Counted from the first letter of the stretch, positions 28,166 to 37,304 are shown. The stretch is DNA of 64,000 bases from Chryseobacterium sp. RU37D (GCF_900156075.1 NZ_FTMM01000003.1:62001-126000), one strand, 5' to 3'. Notes: generated by a model not told the origin, from the sequence alone. Numbers and translations: made by a program.

Positions 28166-30178
28166 TTATTTGTAACTTCTAGTTTTTACCTCGATGTTGT
28201 CATATATCAGTTCTTCTTTATGCAACACTTCAGCGTTGATATCACTCCCCTGATATTCCCAAGCTCCGACATATTTATAATTAACGTCATCTCTTTCTGC
28301 TTCACCATCCGGAGTAGAATGGTCTTCACGGAAATGCCCCCCACAAGACTCATTTCTGTGCAGAGCATCGATAGCCATCAATTGTCCAAGTTCTAAGAAA
28401 TCTGCAACTCTAAATGCTTTTTCAAGCTCAGTATTCATACCGTCGTTATCTCCGGGAACTTTTACGTTTTTCCAGAAATCGTTTCTTACTTCTTCGATTT
28501 CTTTAATCGCTTCTCTTAAACCTTCAGGAGTTCTTCCCATTCCAACTTTATTCCACATAATGTTTCCTAATTGCTTGTGAAAATGGTCTACTGAATGTGT
28601 TCCTTTATTATTTAAGAAGAAATCAATTTTATCTTTAATACCTTTTTCAGCTTCGTCAAATGATGGAGAATTGGTAGGAATTGCACCCGTTCTGATATCT
28701 GCTGAAAGGTAATCTGCGATGGTGTAAGGAAGCACGAAATATCCGTCTGCCAAACCTTGCATCAAAGCAGAAGCCCCTAATCTGTTTGCTCCGTGATCTG
28801 AGAAGTTTGCTTCCCCAACTACGAAACATCCAGGAATTGTAGACTGTAGGTTGTAATCAACCCAAACACCACCCATTGTGTAGTGAACTGCAGGATAGAT
28901 CTTCATCGGGGTTTTGTAAGGATCATCAGCCGTAATTTTTTCGTACATTACAAATAAGTTACCGTATTTTTCCTCAACCCATTTTTTACCAAGATCATAG
29001 ATCTGCTGTTCTGTAGGATTATGAATATGTTTTTCAATGGCGGCTTCTCTACCTTTTTTCATGATCTCTGTAGAGAAATCAAGGTAGACACCTTCCTGAG
29101 TATCATTGTTCTCGATTCCGAAGCCAGCGTCACATCTTTCCTTGGCTGCTCTTGAAGCAACATCCCTAGGCACAAGGTTTCCAAACGCAGGATATCTTCT
29201 CTCCAAATAATAATCTCTGTCTTCTTCCTTAATATTTTCAGGTCTTAATTTACCTTCCCTAATGGCTACTGAATCTTCAATTTTCTTAGGCACCCAGATT
29301 CTTCCGGAGTTTCTTAATGATTCCGACATCAAAGTAAGTTTAGACTGCTGCGTTCCGTGGACCGGAATACAAGTCGGGTGAATCTGTACATAGCAAGGGT
29401 TTGCGAAATACGCTCCTTTTTTGTGGATTTTCCAAGCTGCAGAAACGTTTGAACCCATTGCATTTGTAGAAAGGAAATATACATTTCCGTATCCTCCTGA
29501 AGCAATAACAACAGCGTGAGCAGAATGTCTTTCAATTTCCCCTGTTACCAGGTTTCTTGCGATGATTCCTCTTGCTTTTCCGTCAACAATTACAAGATCC
29601 ATCATTTCGTGACGGTTGTACATCTTGATTCTGCCTTTACCGATCTGACGGCTCATTGCAGAATAAGCCCCTAATAATAACTGCTGACCAGTTTGCCCTT
29701 TTGCATAGAAAGTTCTTTTTACCTGAACCCCACCAAATGAACGGTTATCTAACTGACCTCCGTATTCACGCCCGAAAGGAACACCCTGAGCCACACATTG
29801 GTCGATGATATTTGCAGAAACTTCAGCTAATCTGTAAACGTTTGCCTCTCTTGCTCTATAGTCACCACCTTTAATGGTGTCATAGAACAATCTGTAAGTA
29901 GAGTCACCATCACCCTGATAATTTTTAGCCGCGTTGATACCTCCCTGAGCCGCAATAGAGTGCGCTCTTCTAGGAGAATCCTGATAGCAGAATGCTTTTA
30001 CATTGTATCCCTGCTCCGCTAAAGTTGCAGCAGCAGAACCACCTGCTAAACCTGTACCAACGACAATAATATCAATCTTATCTCTGTTGTTTGGTGCAAC
30101 AAGGTTCATATGGTCTTTATGATTTTTCCATTTATCCTTTAGAGGACCTGCTGGAATTTTTGAATCTAATTTACTCAT
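28166..30178 (-). CDS. sdhA: Succinate dehydrogenase / fumarate reductase flavoprotein subunit
   Basis: The catalytic subunit of complex II, 670 aa, which oxidises succinate or reduces fumarate with covalently bound FAD. The dinucleotide site is [18 protein letters not shown]. The flavin-linking histidine is in [14 protein letters not shown]. Substrate-binding blocks include [15 protein letters not shown] and [12 protein letters not shown], and the FAD domain closes with [17 protein letters not shown]. It lies 15 bases after sdhC and one base before the DUF2846 gene, so the operon is tight. The length is that of the Bacteroidota/epsilon-proteobacterial B-type enzymes rather than the 590-aa E. 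coli form. Confidence 0.97.
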   Translation of the reverse strand: MSKLDSKIPAGPLKDKWKNHKDHMNLVAPNNRDKIDIIVVGTGLAGGSAAATLAEQGYNVKAFCYQDSPRRAHSIAAQGGINAAKNYQGDGDSTYRLFYDTIKGGDYRAREANVYRLAEVSANIIDQCVAQGVPFGREYGGQLDNRSFGGVQVKRTFYAKGQTGQQLLLGAYSAMSRQIGKGRIKMYNRHEMMDLVIVDGKARGIIARNLVTGEIERHSAHAVVIASGGYGNVYFLSTNAMGSNVSAAWKIHKKGAYFANPCYVQIHPTCIPVHGTQQSKLTLMSESLRNSGRIWVPKKIEDSVAIREGKLRPENIKEEDRDYYLERRYPAFGNLVPRDVASRAAKERCDAGFGIENNDTQEGVYLDFSTEIMKKGREAAIEKHIHNPTEQQIYDLGKKWVEEKYGNLFVMYEKITADDPYKTPMKIYPAVHYTMGGVWVDYNLQSTIPGCFVVGEANFSDHGANRLGASALMQGLADGYFVLPYTIADYLSADIRTGAIPTNSPSFDEAEKGIKDKIDFFLNNKGTHSVDHFHKQLGNIMWNKVGMGRTPEGLREAIKEIEEVRNDFWKNVKVPGDNDGMNTELEKAFRVADFLELGQLMAIDALHRNESCGGHFREDHSTPDGEAERDDVNYKYVGAWEYQGSDINAEVLHKEELIYDNIEVKTRSYK

Positions 30179-30193
30179 ATTATTATAGTGATA

Positions 30194-30856
30194 TTATTGA
30201 GTTACAAAATGAAAAATTGCAATAAAAACAAATCCGGCAGGAATTAGGACAGAATACCATTTTCCAAAAGCTTTGATTACCGGAGTATATTTTGGATGTC
30301 TTGCTCCGATTGACTGGAATGAAGACTGAAATCCATGTGCCAGGTGCAGTCCCAACAAAACAAAAGAAATAATATATAAAACCACTCTCCAGATCTCTGC
30401 AAATTTTGCGTGAAGATCGCCCCAGAAACGTGTTTCTTCGATCGGTAGTCCATCCACATATTTGTAGTTCATCTCATGAAGCCAGAAATCATACAAATGA
30501 AGAAAAATAAAAGCCAGAATCACAGCACCGGAAATAATCATATTTCTTGACATCCATGTAGAATTGTGAGAAGGATTGTTTGATTCGTATTTAACAGGAC
30601 GTGCCTTTTGGTTTTTAATTTCCAAAATAAATCCCATTACAAAATGGAAAACCACTGCAAACATCAAAATCGGCTGCATTACAAATTGAATAAGAGGATT
30701 ATATCCCATGAACTGCGAAGCATTGTTGTACGCATCCTCACCAAAAACCGACAAAAGGTTTACAGAAAGGTGCATCACCAGAAATATCAGCAAAAACATA
30801 GCCGACAATGCCATAGCATATTTTCTACCTATTGTAGAACTCGTTAAACCTGCCAT
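30194..30856 (-). CDS. sdhC: Succinate dehydrogenase cytochrome b subunit
   Basis: The single membrane anchor of complex II, 220 aa, with five predicted membrane helices (for example YAMALSAMFLLIFLVMHLSV, FAVVFHFVMGFILEI, IISGAVILAFIFLHLYDFWL, VLYIISFVLLGLHLAHGFQS, VLIPAGFVFIAIFHFV). Histidines inside the helices (HLSVN, HFVMG, HLYDF, HLAHG) are the expected haem b ligands of the di-haem b558 type. It opens the operon and pairs with SdhA and SdhB to pass electrons to menaquinone. Confidence 0.93.
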   Translation of the reverse strand: MAGLTSSTIGRKYAMALSAMFLLIFLVMHLSVNLLSVFGEDAYNNASQFMGYNPLIQFVMQPILMFAVVFHFVMGFILEIKNQKARPVKYESNNPSHNSTWMSRNMIISGAVILAFIFLHLYDFWLHEMNYKYVDGLPIEETRFWGDLHAKFAEIWRVVLYIISFVLLGLHLAHGFQSSFQSIGARHPKYTPVIKAFGKWYSVLIPAGFVFIAIFHFVTQ

Positions 30857-30879
30857 ATAAGTTTAAATTTGATTTTCCA

Positions 30880-30908
30880 CAAAATTAAGAAATGTTAACA
30901 ACATCAAA
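30880..30908 (-). promoter_or_regulatory. Candidate promoter of the sdh operon
   Basis: Minus-strand TAATTTTG at 30880-30887 matches TAnnTTTG, with a TTTG at 30905-30908 in the -33 position. Spacing is 17 bases, shorter than the usual 19-21, so this is tentative. It lies 23 bases before the sdhC start. Confidence 0.4.
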
Positions 30909-30998
30909 AAGTGAGAAATCTCACAAAAAGCTAGTTTGTAATACTTCTAAATAAGAGTTTAAAGCATTATAAATAAAGGAAAAATAAAAATTTAACAA

Positions 30999-32768
30999 TT
31001 AATTTATCTCATAAATCTTGCCATGATAAACAACGCGTGAAACAGATTCTGGCAGAGCCTTTACTTTAACACTTTTGATGCGCCTTGAAGAGCAGTAAGG
31101 ATTAATAATATATTGCCTTATCTTTTGTTTATCTGCAGAATTATTAACCCAAAAGCAAACCTGGCGGCCATTTTTTACTGACAATATTTTATGTCTGGAA
31201 AAATCATGAACTAAAAATTCATCTTTCTGCTGTTCGTAGATATTAAAGCCGGTCCGTAAAGCAACAAATACCAAAACAGATATCATCAGCCTGTATAAAT
31301 TTTTAAGATTACACTTTAAAATTGCAAATCTCATCCAATAGACAATTAAAAATAAAGAACAAGTCTCAACAATGCTCATCCAAATATTTTCAAAAAATAA
31401 TGAATCAAAACCGGCAAACCAATGAATAATTTTAAGTAAAATTTGAATGACAAAATCATATGCAAAACTAATGAAGCTAAAATCAAGTTTAAAACCGGCC
31501 AAAACGGTCATTAGAAGAGAAAAAATGATGATCGCCTCTGAAAAAGGCACAATGAAAAAATTAGCCATAACGGAAATCAATGAAAACTGATGAAAATAAT
31601 ACAAAACCAAAGGAAGTGTAGCTATCTGCGCCGAAAGAGAAATTGAAATCGTATTAAATATAACTTTTTTGAGCCAATTATCTTGTTTTGGAAAATATTT
31701 TAAAATTGGTTCATTTAACCAAAAAATCCCTAAAACAGCAAGAAAGCTAAGCTGAAAACCAACATCGAAAATTTGTTGGGTATCCAACAGTAGAATAATA
31801 AAAGCCGCCAGCGCTAAAGAATGCAGCAAATCTGGTTTTCTTTGAAGTAAAACATAACAATAATAGACACTCAGCATAATACAAGACCTTACAACAGAAT
31901 TTCCAAATCCTATAAAAGCAGCAAAAAGCCATATGAAAATCAAGCTTGAAAAAATTGCATATTTTCGGCATCTTAATGGTAAAATTCTTACCAATAAAAA
32001 GTAGACTAATCCGAAAATTACTACGATATGCGTTCCCGAAATTGCTAGAAAATGAATAAGTCCTGACCTGTTAAAATCCTGCAGGGTTTGTGAATCAATT
32101 TCCGTCCGGTCGGCTAGGATAATACCTTTTAGAAATTCTCTTGATTCGGAAGGCAATTTTGATTTATCAATATTTTGAAGTACTCCAAGTCTTTTCTGTG
32201 AAAATTTTTCACTTAAGCTTAAATCATATCTTTGAACAGCAGGAATATCACTATTAGAATAGCACTGATATTCAATATTCCTTCTCCTTAAATACCGGGC
32301 ATAGTCAAACTGAAAGTCATTTCCGGGAGGTTTGGATTTTATAATAAATACATTGGATTTATAATAATGATTAAAATCCAACTCATGATGATTTTTTGGA
32401 ATATATAAAATAATATGAAATATTTTTCTTCGCATTTGCGATATTGCCTCATATTTTTTATTTTTCCCCGTTGAGTTTAGCTTCTTTGAAATCTTAAAAA
32501 CTATGGTTTCATTCTTCGCAAGAGCAAAATTCTTTACAGGAAGAGTATTGAAAAAATGCAGCACGATGCCAATTCCGAAAAATAGCAGTCCAGTCAAATA
32601 AGGCCTTACCTTATGTAATTCATACGACCTCAAAAGTATTGACCCTGAAATCAGAATACAAAATCCAATAATTACATAGATTGTATTATTTTCAAAAGAA
32701 AATTTATCCTGGAACAAAATGCCTGCTAGAAAACAAACGGCAAGAATGAGAATTGGCTGTTTATTCAA
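30999..32768 (-). CDS. ComEC/Rec2 family DNA-uptake channel protein
   Basis: An inner-membrane protein of 589 aa. Residues 1-80 hold several membrane helices and the DUF4131 region follows. The competence domain begins with the signature LIHFLAISGTHIVVIFGLVYF and continues as about eight further helices (ILPL to YWMRFAI). The C-terminal metallo-beta-lactamase domain of B. subtilis ComEC is absent; only a short beta tail remains (FLVHDFSRHKILSVKNGRQ), as in other Bacteroidota versions. In characterised systems ComEC moves single-stranded DNA across the inner membrane. The start is TTG directly after an in-frame stop; no ATG lies nearby. Confidence 0.88.
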   Translation of the reverse strand: MNKQPILILAVCFLAGILFQDKFSFENNTIYVIIGFCILISGSILLRSYELHKVRPYLTGLLFFGIGIVLHFFNTLPVKNFALAKNETIVFKISKKLNSTGKNKKYEAISQMRRKIFHIILYIPKNHHELDFNHYYKSNVFIIKSKPPGNDFQFDYARYLRRRNIEYQCYSNSDIPAVQRYDLSLSEKFSQKRLGVLQNIDKSKLPSESREFLKGIILADRTEIDSQTLQDFNRSGLIHFLAISGTHIVVIFGLVYFLLVRILPLRCRKYAIFSSLIFIWLFAAFIGFGNSVVRSCIMLSVYYCYVLLQRKPDLLHSLALAAFIILLLDTQQIFDVGFQLSFLAVLGIFWLNEPILKYFPKQDNWLKKVIFNTISISLSAQIATLPLVLYYFHQFSLISVMANFFIVPFSEAIIIFSLLMTVLAGFKLDFSFISFAYDFVIQILLKIIHWFAGFDSLFFENIWMSIVETCSLFLIVYWMRFAILKCNLKNLYRLMISVLVFVALRTGFNIYEQQKDEFLVHDFSRHKILSVKNGRQVCFWVNNSADKQKIRQYIINPYCSSRRIKSVKVKALPESVSRVVYHGKIYEIN

Positions 32769-32916
32769 TCAATAAAATTTGTGTGCCCCAAAAATATTTA
32801 TTCAAATAACAATATGCACATCAATGTTTTAAAAATTTAAAAACAAAGCCAAATTCTTTATTTAAAAGAAAAATCGCAGAAAAAACTTCTAAGATTCGCT
32901 TTATTACAATAATGTT

Positions 32917-34020
32917 TTACACCTTCAAAATCACCTCAGCCGCATGATCACTGGCTCCTTTTCCACCTAATTTTTCCCTTAAAAGCTCATAATCATTCAG
33001 CATCTGAACTCTTTTTTCACCTCCCAGAATCTTTTTCAATTCTTCAACTAAATTATGAGTATTAAGATTATTTTGAATTAATTCTTTTACCACTTCATGA
33101 TCCATAATGAGATTAACCAGAGAAATATAATTAATATTTTTAACTAATCTCTTTGCAATTGCATAAGAAATCTTACTTCCGCGATAGCATACCACTTCAG
33201 GAATATTAAGCAGAGCAGTTTCTAAAGTTGCCGTTCCGGAAGTAACCAGAGCAGCTTTTGAGCACCTTAACAAGTCATAGGTTTTATTAGAAACAAAGTG
33301 CACATTATCATCTACATAAGATTCATAAAACTCTTTCGGAAGGCTTGGTGCCCCGGCAATAACAAACTGATATTCTTTAAAATACGGCCGTACAGAAAGC
33401 ATCATTTCCAGCATTTTTTCTACTTCCTGTTTTCTGGAGCCCGGTAAAAGTGCTATAATTTCTTTTTCGTTTAGTCCGTTTTCTGCTTTAAATTTTTCAA
33501 TATCAATTTCCTGTAGGTTTGAAATCGCGTCCAGCAAAGGATGTCCCACAAAATGAGAATACACACCATGCCTTCTGTAAAAATCCTCCTCAAACGGCAG
33601 GATCACCATCATCTCATCAACATACTTTTTGATAATCTCTACCCTTCCTTCTTTCCAAGCCCAAAGCTGTGGAGAAATATAATAAACAACTTTAATTCCT
33701 AATTTTTTAGCGAATTTCGCAATCCTTAAATTAAATCCGGGATAATCAACCAAAATTAAAACATCTGGTTTATGTTTTTTTATATCCTGCTTACAAAACT
33801 TAATATTATTAAGAATAGTACGAAGATTTTTCGCCACTTCCAAAAATCCCATGAAAGCAAGATCTTTATAATGTTTTACCAATGTTCCGCCTTGTTTCGC
33901 CATAAGGTCACCGCCCCAAAACCTGAATTCTGAGGCGAGATCTTTTTGTTTTAAAGCCTTCATCAGATTACTCCCATGCAAATCTCCGGATGCCTCTCCA
34001 GCAATAATATAATACTTCAT
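32917..34020 (-). CDS. lpxB: Lipid-A-disaccharide synthase
   Basis: A glycosyltransferase (GT19) of 367 aa that joins UDP-2,3-diacylglucosamine and lipid X to form the lipid A disaccharide at the inner membrane. Characteristic blocks are IIAGEASGDLHGSNLM at the N terminus, FMGFLEVAKNL, LVDYPGFNLRIAKFAK, YYISPQLWAWKEGR, FVGHPLLDAI, LLPGSRKQEVE and VTSGTATLETALLNIPEVV. The ATG at 34020 was preferred over the codon at 34044 because it gives the family start MKYYIIAGEASGDLHG. It is divergent from the DUF2480 gene. In many relatives surE lies upstream; it does not here. Confidence 0.95.
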   Translation of the reverse strand: MKYYIIAGEASGDLHGSNLMKALKQKDLASEFRFWGGDLMAKQGGTLVKHYKDLAFMGFLEVAKNLRTILNNIKFCKQDIKKHKPDVLILVDYPGFNLRIAKFAKKLGIKVVYYISPQLWAWKEGRVEIIKKYVDEMMVILPFEEDFYRRHGVYSHFVGHPLLDAISNLQEIDIEKFKAENGLNEKEIIALLPGSRKQEVEKMLEMMLSVRPYFKEYQFVIAGAPSLPKEFYESYVDDNVHFVSNKTYDLLRCSKAALVTSGTATLETALLNIPEVVCYRGSKISYAIAKRLVKNINYISLVNLIMDHEVVKELIQNNLNTHNLVEELKKILGGEKRVQMLNDYELLREKLGGKGASDHAAEVILKV

Positions 34021-34070
34021 TTCTATAACAGCAATAGAGAACAAATAAGACGTTTTACCATCTTAATTTG

Positions 34071-34078
34071 TAAATTTG
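34071..34078 (+). promoter_or_regulatory. Candidate -7 box for the DUF2480 gene
   Basis: TAAATTTG matches TAnnTTTG. The expected transcription start would be near 34083-34086, which fits the ATG at 34098 better than that at 34089. Confidence 0.45.
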
Positions 34079-34097
34079 TTCAAAGATAATGATAAAA

Positions 34098-34607
34098 ATG
34101 TCAGAAGAATTTGAAATCCGAAATAAAATTGCAGAAAGCGGTCTTATCAATTTTGACCTTACCGACCTCCTTCCAAAAGGGGTGAGAAAAGGTATTGACC
34201 TTAAAGATTTTCTTTTCATGGAAATGGTCTTAAAGGAAAAAGATTTTCGTGAAAAAGTAGCCTCCCTTGATGTTGAGGAATACCGTGATGCATACGTTTA
34301 TATTTATAATTCTGCAGATGTGATCGTTCCGCTTTGGTCTTATTTTTTATTAACTGCAAAACTTACTGATGTTACAAAAAAAATAATTTTCGGTACGCGT
34401 GAAGATCTTGAAGTCATTTTAATGCACGATGCGGTTAAAAACCATGATTTTGAGGAAATGAGAGGAAAAAGAGTTCTTGTTAAAGGCTGTTCAGACAAGG
34501 AAATCCCGGAAAATGCTTATATTGAGCTTGTAGAGCAGCTTAGACCTCTGGTAAAATCCTTAATGTTTGGGGAAGCCTGCTCAATGGTTCCTATTTTAAA
34601 AAATTAA
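34098..34607 (+). CDS. DUF2480 family protein
   Basis: A cytosolic protein of 169 aa that matches the Bacteroidota DUF2480 family throughout: the N-terminal MSEEFEIRNKIAESGLINFD, LKDFLFMEMVLKEKDFREKV, YNSADVIVPLWSYFLL, IIFGTREDLE, and the C-terminal RPLVKSLMFGEACSMVPI. No catalytic motif can be named and the role is unknown. An in-frame ATG 9 bases upstream (34089) is possible; the second one fits the family start and the promoter. It stands alone between lpxB and the DUF937 gene. Confidence 0.85.
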   Translation: MSEEFEIRNKIAESGLINFDLTDLLPKGVRKGIDLKDFLFMEMVLKEKDFREKVASLDVEEYRDAYVYIYNSADVIVPLWSYFLLTAKLTDVTKKIIFGTREDLEVILMHDAVKNHDFEEMRGKRVLVKGCSDKEIPENAYIELVEQLRPLVKSLMFGEACSMVPILKN

Positions 34608-34668
34608 CTGCCAATCTGCGCCAAAAGAAATTCTTAAACTTTAACATTGTTTTTTTATTAAAAAAAAT

Positions 34669-34699
34669 TATCAAAGAATATTTTTTGATAACTTTGATA
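34669..34699 (+). promoter_or_regulatory. Promoter with overlapping inverted repeat before the DUF937 gene
   Basis: TAACTTTG at 34689-34696 matches the -7 consensus TAnnTTTG, 30 bases before the DUF937 start. It overlaps the right arm of an 8-bp perfect inverted repeat, TATCAAAG (34669-34676) and CTTTGATA (34692-34699), a possible operator. Confidence 0.4.
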
Positions 34700-34726
34700 T
34701 ACATAACAATTAAATAAACACAAACT

Positions 34727-35383
34727 ATGAGTTTAATCGATTTACTTACGGGGAACACTGGGAACCAGGTAGCTGAACAGGCTGAAGGAAAATTCGGCAT
34801 CAGCAAAAACCAGGTCATCGCTTTACTGGCTGTAGCCGCACCATTGGTTATTTCTTACCTTAAAAACAAATCTCAGGATTCTAAAGAAGCAGAATCATTG
34901 AATAACGCTTTGGATAAAGACCATGACGGAAGTATTCTGGATGATGTTTCTCAGGCAGATGCAAGACAAGCCGAAGGAGGTTCTATTCTAAGTCATATTT
35001 TCGGTGGAGACAGACAAAATGTGGAAAACCAGTTATCACAGAACACAGGAATTTCCATTGACAAAGTAGGGCCTGTACTATCAATGCTTGCTCCTGTCAT
35101 CATGGGATATATTGGCAGGGAAAAACAACAAAACAATGTAGGAGCTGGAGGGCTTGGAGATCTTTTGGGAGGAATTCTCGGAACCGCTTCAAATCAGGCT
35201 CAACAGCAACAATCCAGCCCTTTGAATGAAATCTTGGGAAGTGTTCTTGGCGGCGGCGGACAGTCATCAGGAAATCCGCTGAATGATATTTTGGGAAGCG
35301 TTCTGGGAGGAGGAAACAATCAGCAAAGCCAACAAGGCGGAGGTGGATTGGGAGATATTCTTGGAGGATTTTTTGGAAAATAA
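34727..35383 (+). CDS. DUF937 family protein with glycine-rich tail
   Basis: A protein of 218 aa. The DUF937 part covers about residues 1-130: two copies of a helical unit, each with a segment like NQVIALLAVAAPLVISYLK and DKVGPVLSMLAPVIMGYIG. Between them is an acidic loop, NALDKDHDGSILDD, resembling an EF-hand-like calcium loop. The tail repeats a PLN(E/D)ILGSVLGGG unit twice and ends GGLGDILGGFFGK, rich in Gly and Gln. No signal peptide. Function unknown. A strong terminator follows, so it is a single-gene unit. Confidence 0.85.
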   Translation: MSLIDLLTGNTGNQVAEQAEGKFGISKNQVIALLAVAAPLVISYLKNKSQDSKEAESLNNALDKDHDGSILDDVSQADARQAEGGSILSHIFGGDRQNVENQLSQNTGISIDKVGPVLSMLAPVIMGYIGREKQQNNVGAGGLGDLLGGILGTASNQAQQQQSSPLNEILGSVLGGGGQSSGNPLNDILGSVLGGGNNQQSQQGGGGLGDILGGFFGK

Positions 35384-35401
35384 AATAATTTAATTTGTAA
35401 T

Positions 35402-35437
35402 AAAAAGACCGAAGTTAAATTCTTCGGTCATTTTTAT
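35402..35437 (+). terminator. Terminator after the DUF937 gene
   Basis: An 8-bp perfect stem (GACCGAAG / CTTCGGTC) with a 7-base loop, followed by ATTTTTATT. It lies between two convergent genes and could serve both, since an A run precedes it. Confidence 0.87.
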
Positions 35438-35441
35438 TGGT

Positions 35442-35561
35442 TTACTTTTTAGATTTCTCTTCCAAAGCTGCTAAAGATTTTGACGCTTTTTTAGGTCTTC
35501 GTTTTCCATAACTCCCGTTATTGATCTTGCCTCTTCTTGATTTTTTGTCTCCTTTTCCCAT
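35442..35561 (-). CDS. 30S ribosomal protein THX (39 aa)
   Basis: A very short, strongly basic protein of 39 aa that begins MGKGDKKSRRGKINNGSYGK, continues RRPKKASKSL and ends in EEKSKK. This is the wording of the Bacteroidota/Thermus ribosomal protein THX, which sits in the head of the 30S subunit and stabilises 16S rRNA. The ATG at 35561 and TAA at 35442 bracket it exactly. It is easily missed by gene finders because of its length. It lies convergent to the DUF937 gene, just past that gene's terminator. Confidence 0.88.
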   Translation of the reverse strand: MGKGDKKSRRGKINNGSYGKRRPKKASKSLAALEEKSKK

Positions 35562-35652
35562 AGTAATACATTTAGTTGATTGATTACGAATTTAGGAAAT
35601 TCACGTTAAAATTTAGGTAATTCAGGTGTTAAAATAATTATAAAGTTGGATA

Positions 35653-35726
35653 GAAGCTGAAGGCTGGGAGTTTTCCAAACCAGATATAATTTGTATTCAA
35701 ACACTCAACTCCTAGCCTTCAGCTTC
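35653..35726 (-). repeat. Long inverted repeat downstream of the MATE gene
   Basis: Arms of 20 bases (35653-35672 and 35707-35726) match as inverted copies at 19 of 20 positions, with GAAGCTGAAGGCT as the outer part, around a 34-base loop. It begins 6 bases past the MATE stop. It may end that transcript, but it lacks a T tract and looks more like a dispersed palindromic repeat. Confidence 0.7.
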
Positions 35727-35732
35727 CATGAT

Positions 35733-37127
35733 TTATACTTTTACTGTCTTCCATTTTCCTCTTTTGAATAAAATAAAAGCAGAAATTGTAATTAATGTTT
35801 CAGCGGCAGGAATTGATATAAAGACACCTTTTGGTCCCATTCCAAAATATTTTGAAAGGAAGTAAGCCAACGGAATCTGAAACAGCCAAAAACCGAAAAC
35901 ATTTACCCAAGTAGGCGTCCATGTATCTCCGGCTCCATTAAACGCGTTGATCATTACCATCCCGATTCCATAGAAAATAAATCCGACACTCATGGTATGG
36001 AGGGCATTTTTAGCAAAATTTTTAATTTCTGCCTCCTGTGTAAAAAACCCTACCAAAAAGTCTCCTAAAAAGAAAAATATTAAGCTCACCAAAGCCATAA
36101 AAATCACATTATACTTTACTGTTTTCATGACGGATTGTTCGGCTCTCAGTATTTCTTTGGCACCCATATTCTGCCCTACCAGTGTGGAAGCGGCATTACT
36201 CAAACCCCACGCCGGAAGCATGAAAAACATCATCAGCCGTAAAGCAGTCTGATACCCTGCAGAAGCATTTTCACCGCCGGTCGTAGCCACCAGTTGCGCT
36301 AAAAAAATCCAGCTGCATGAAGCCACCACAAATTGAAAAATCCCGGGAGTTGCGATTTTTATGACAGATTGTATTAAATTAAATTTTGGTTTAAAATAAT
36401 TCAGCAGGATCCTTATTTGTGTATCTGCAATCAATAGATGATACAATTGATATAGTACACCAATACTTCTTCCGATTGTTGTTGCCAAAGCTGCTCCCGT
36501 TAATCCCATTGCCGGAATAGATCCCAGACCTTTAATGAGAAACGGACACAAAATAATATTGGCAATATTGGCAATCCAAAGAGATTTCATCGCAATGGCG
36601 GCATTTCCAGCCCCACGGAAGATCCCGTTAATTAAAAATAAAAGCATAATAATCACACTGCTTCCCATCATAATTCTGGTGAAATCTTTTCCAAAAGCGG
36701 CGGCTTCCGGTTTTGAACCCATTAGGATTAAAATTTCTTCAGCATATATCACCCCGAATAAGCTTAGAATAAATGTTATCAAAAAAGAAACCAGCAAAAC
36801 CTGCGCTGCACTTCTGGAAGCCTGCTCAGGGTTTTTCTCCCCGATTCTTCTTGCCACCATCGCTGTTGCAGCCATACTCATTCCAATTGCGATAGAATAC
36901 ATTACAGAAAGTACAGATTCTGTAAGACCAACCGTCTGAATCGCATAGCCGCTTTCCTTCAGATGACCTACAAAATACAGATCTACCAGTGCAAATATAG
37001 ATTCCATCGCCATTTCCAGCATCATCGGGATAGCCAGCAAAAGCACGGCACTTCTTATGCTTGCGGTAGTGTAATCTACTTCTTCTCCGCTTAATGCTTT
37101 TTTAATAAAGGCAAAATATTTCTTCAT
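35733..37127 (-). CDS. MATE family efflux transporter
   Basis: An inner-membrane protein of 464 aa with about twelve hydrophobic segments in two similar halves, as in MATE (multidrug and toxin extrusion) antiporters. Family landmarks are RSAVLLLAIPMMLEMAMES near the N terminus, IGMSMAATAMVARRIGEK in the first half, and the matching LSNAASTLVGQNMGAKE in the second half. Drug or metabolite efflux coupled to sodium or protons is expected; the substrate is unknown. A -7 box (minus-strand TATTTTTG) lies 24 bases upstream. Confidence 0.92.
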   Translation of the reverse strand: MKKYFAFIKKALSGEEVDYTTASIRSAVLLLAIPMMLEMAMESIFALVDLYFVGHLKESGYAIQTVGLTESVLSVMYSIAIGMSMAATAMVARRIGEKNPEQASRSAAQVLLVSFLITFILSLFGVIYAEEILILMGSKPEAAAFGKDFTRIMMGSSVIIMLLFLINGIFRGAGNAAIAMKSLWIANIANIILCPFLIKGLGSIPAMGLTGAALATTIGRSIGVLYQLYHLLIADTQIRILLNYFKPKFNLIQSVIKIATPGIFQFVVASCSWIFLAQLVATTGGENASAGYQTALRLMMFFMLPAWGLSNAASTLVGQNMGAKEILRAEQSVMKTVKYNVIFMALVSLIFFFLGDFLVGFFTQEAEIKNFAKNALHTMSVGFIFYGIGMVMINAFNGAGDTWTPTWVNVFGFWLFQIPLAYFLSKYFGMGPKGVFISIPAAETLITISAFILFKRGKWKTVKV

Positions 37128-37151
37128 AATCCTGACTCTTTAAGTTTTCAG

Positions 37152-37159
37152 CAAAAATA
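37152..37159 (-). promoter_or_regulatory. Candidate -7 box for the MATE gene
   Basis: Minus-strand TATTTTTG matches TAnnTTTG, 24 bases before the start codon. Confidence 0.35.
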
Positions 37160-37205
37160 TCAATTCAAAAAAGATTACGGCTTGGCATATGGAAAGATTT
37201 AAAAA

Positions 37206-37239
37206 TTTGTTTAAAAAACCTTCAAAAATCTTATCTTTG
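37206..37239 (+). promoter_or_regulatory. Bacteroidota-type promoter of aspS
   Basis: TTTG at 37206-37209 and TATCTTTG at 37232-37239 match the -33 TTTG and -7 TAnnTTTG boxes with 22 bases between them. Transcription should start near 37244-37247, giving a leader of about 60 bases that is made almost entirely of the repeat described next. Confidence 0.6.
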
Positions 37240-37250
37240 CCATCGAAAAA

Positions 37251-37300
37251 TTAGACACTTAAATGTCTAATATCTAAAGTCTAATATCTAACATCTAAAA
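37251..37300 (+). repeat. TCTAATATCTAA-type repeats in the aspS leader
   Basis: GTCTAATATCTAA occurs twice as an exact 13-base direct repeat (37265-37277 and 37279-37291) and is followed by ATCTAACATCTAA (37286-37298). A 7-bp inverted repeat, TTAGACA and TGTCTAA, opens the block. The unit ends 6 bases before the aspS ATG. The last 13-mer also occurs before leuS. Confidence 0.75.
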
Positions 37301-37304
37301 CAAA

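Noticed and set aside
37170..37200. TTGGCATATGG as a second sigma-54 site
   Set aside because: There is no GC dinucleotide with TTGC context at the required 10-base spacing.
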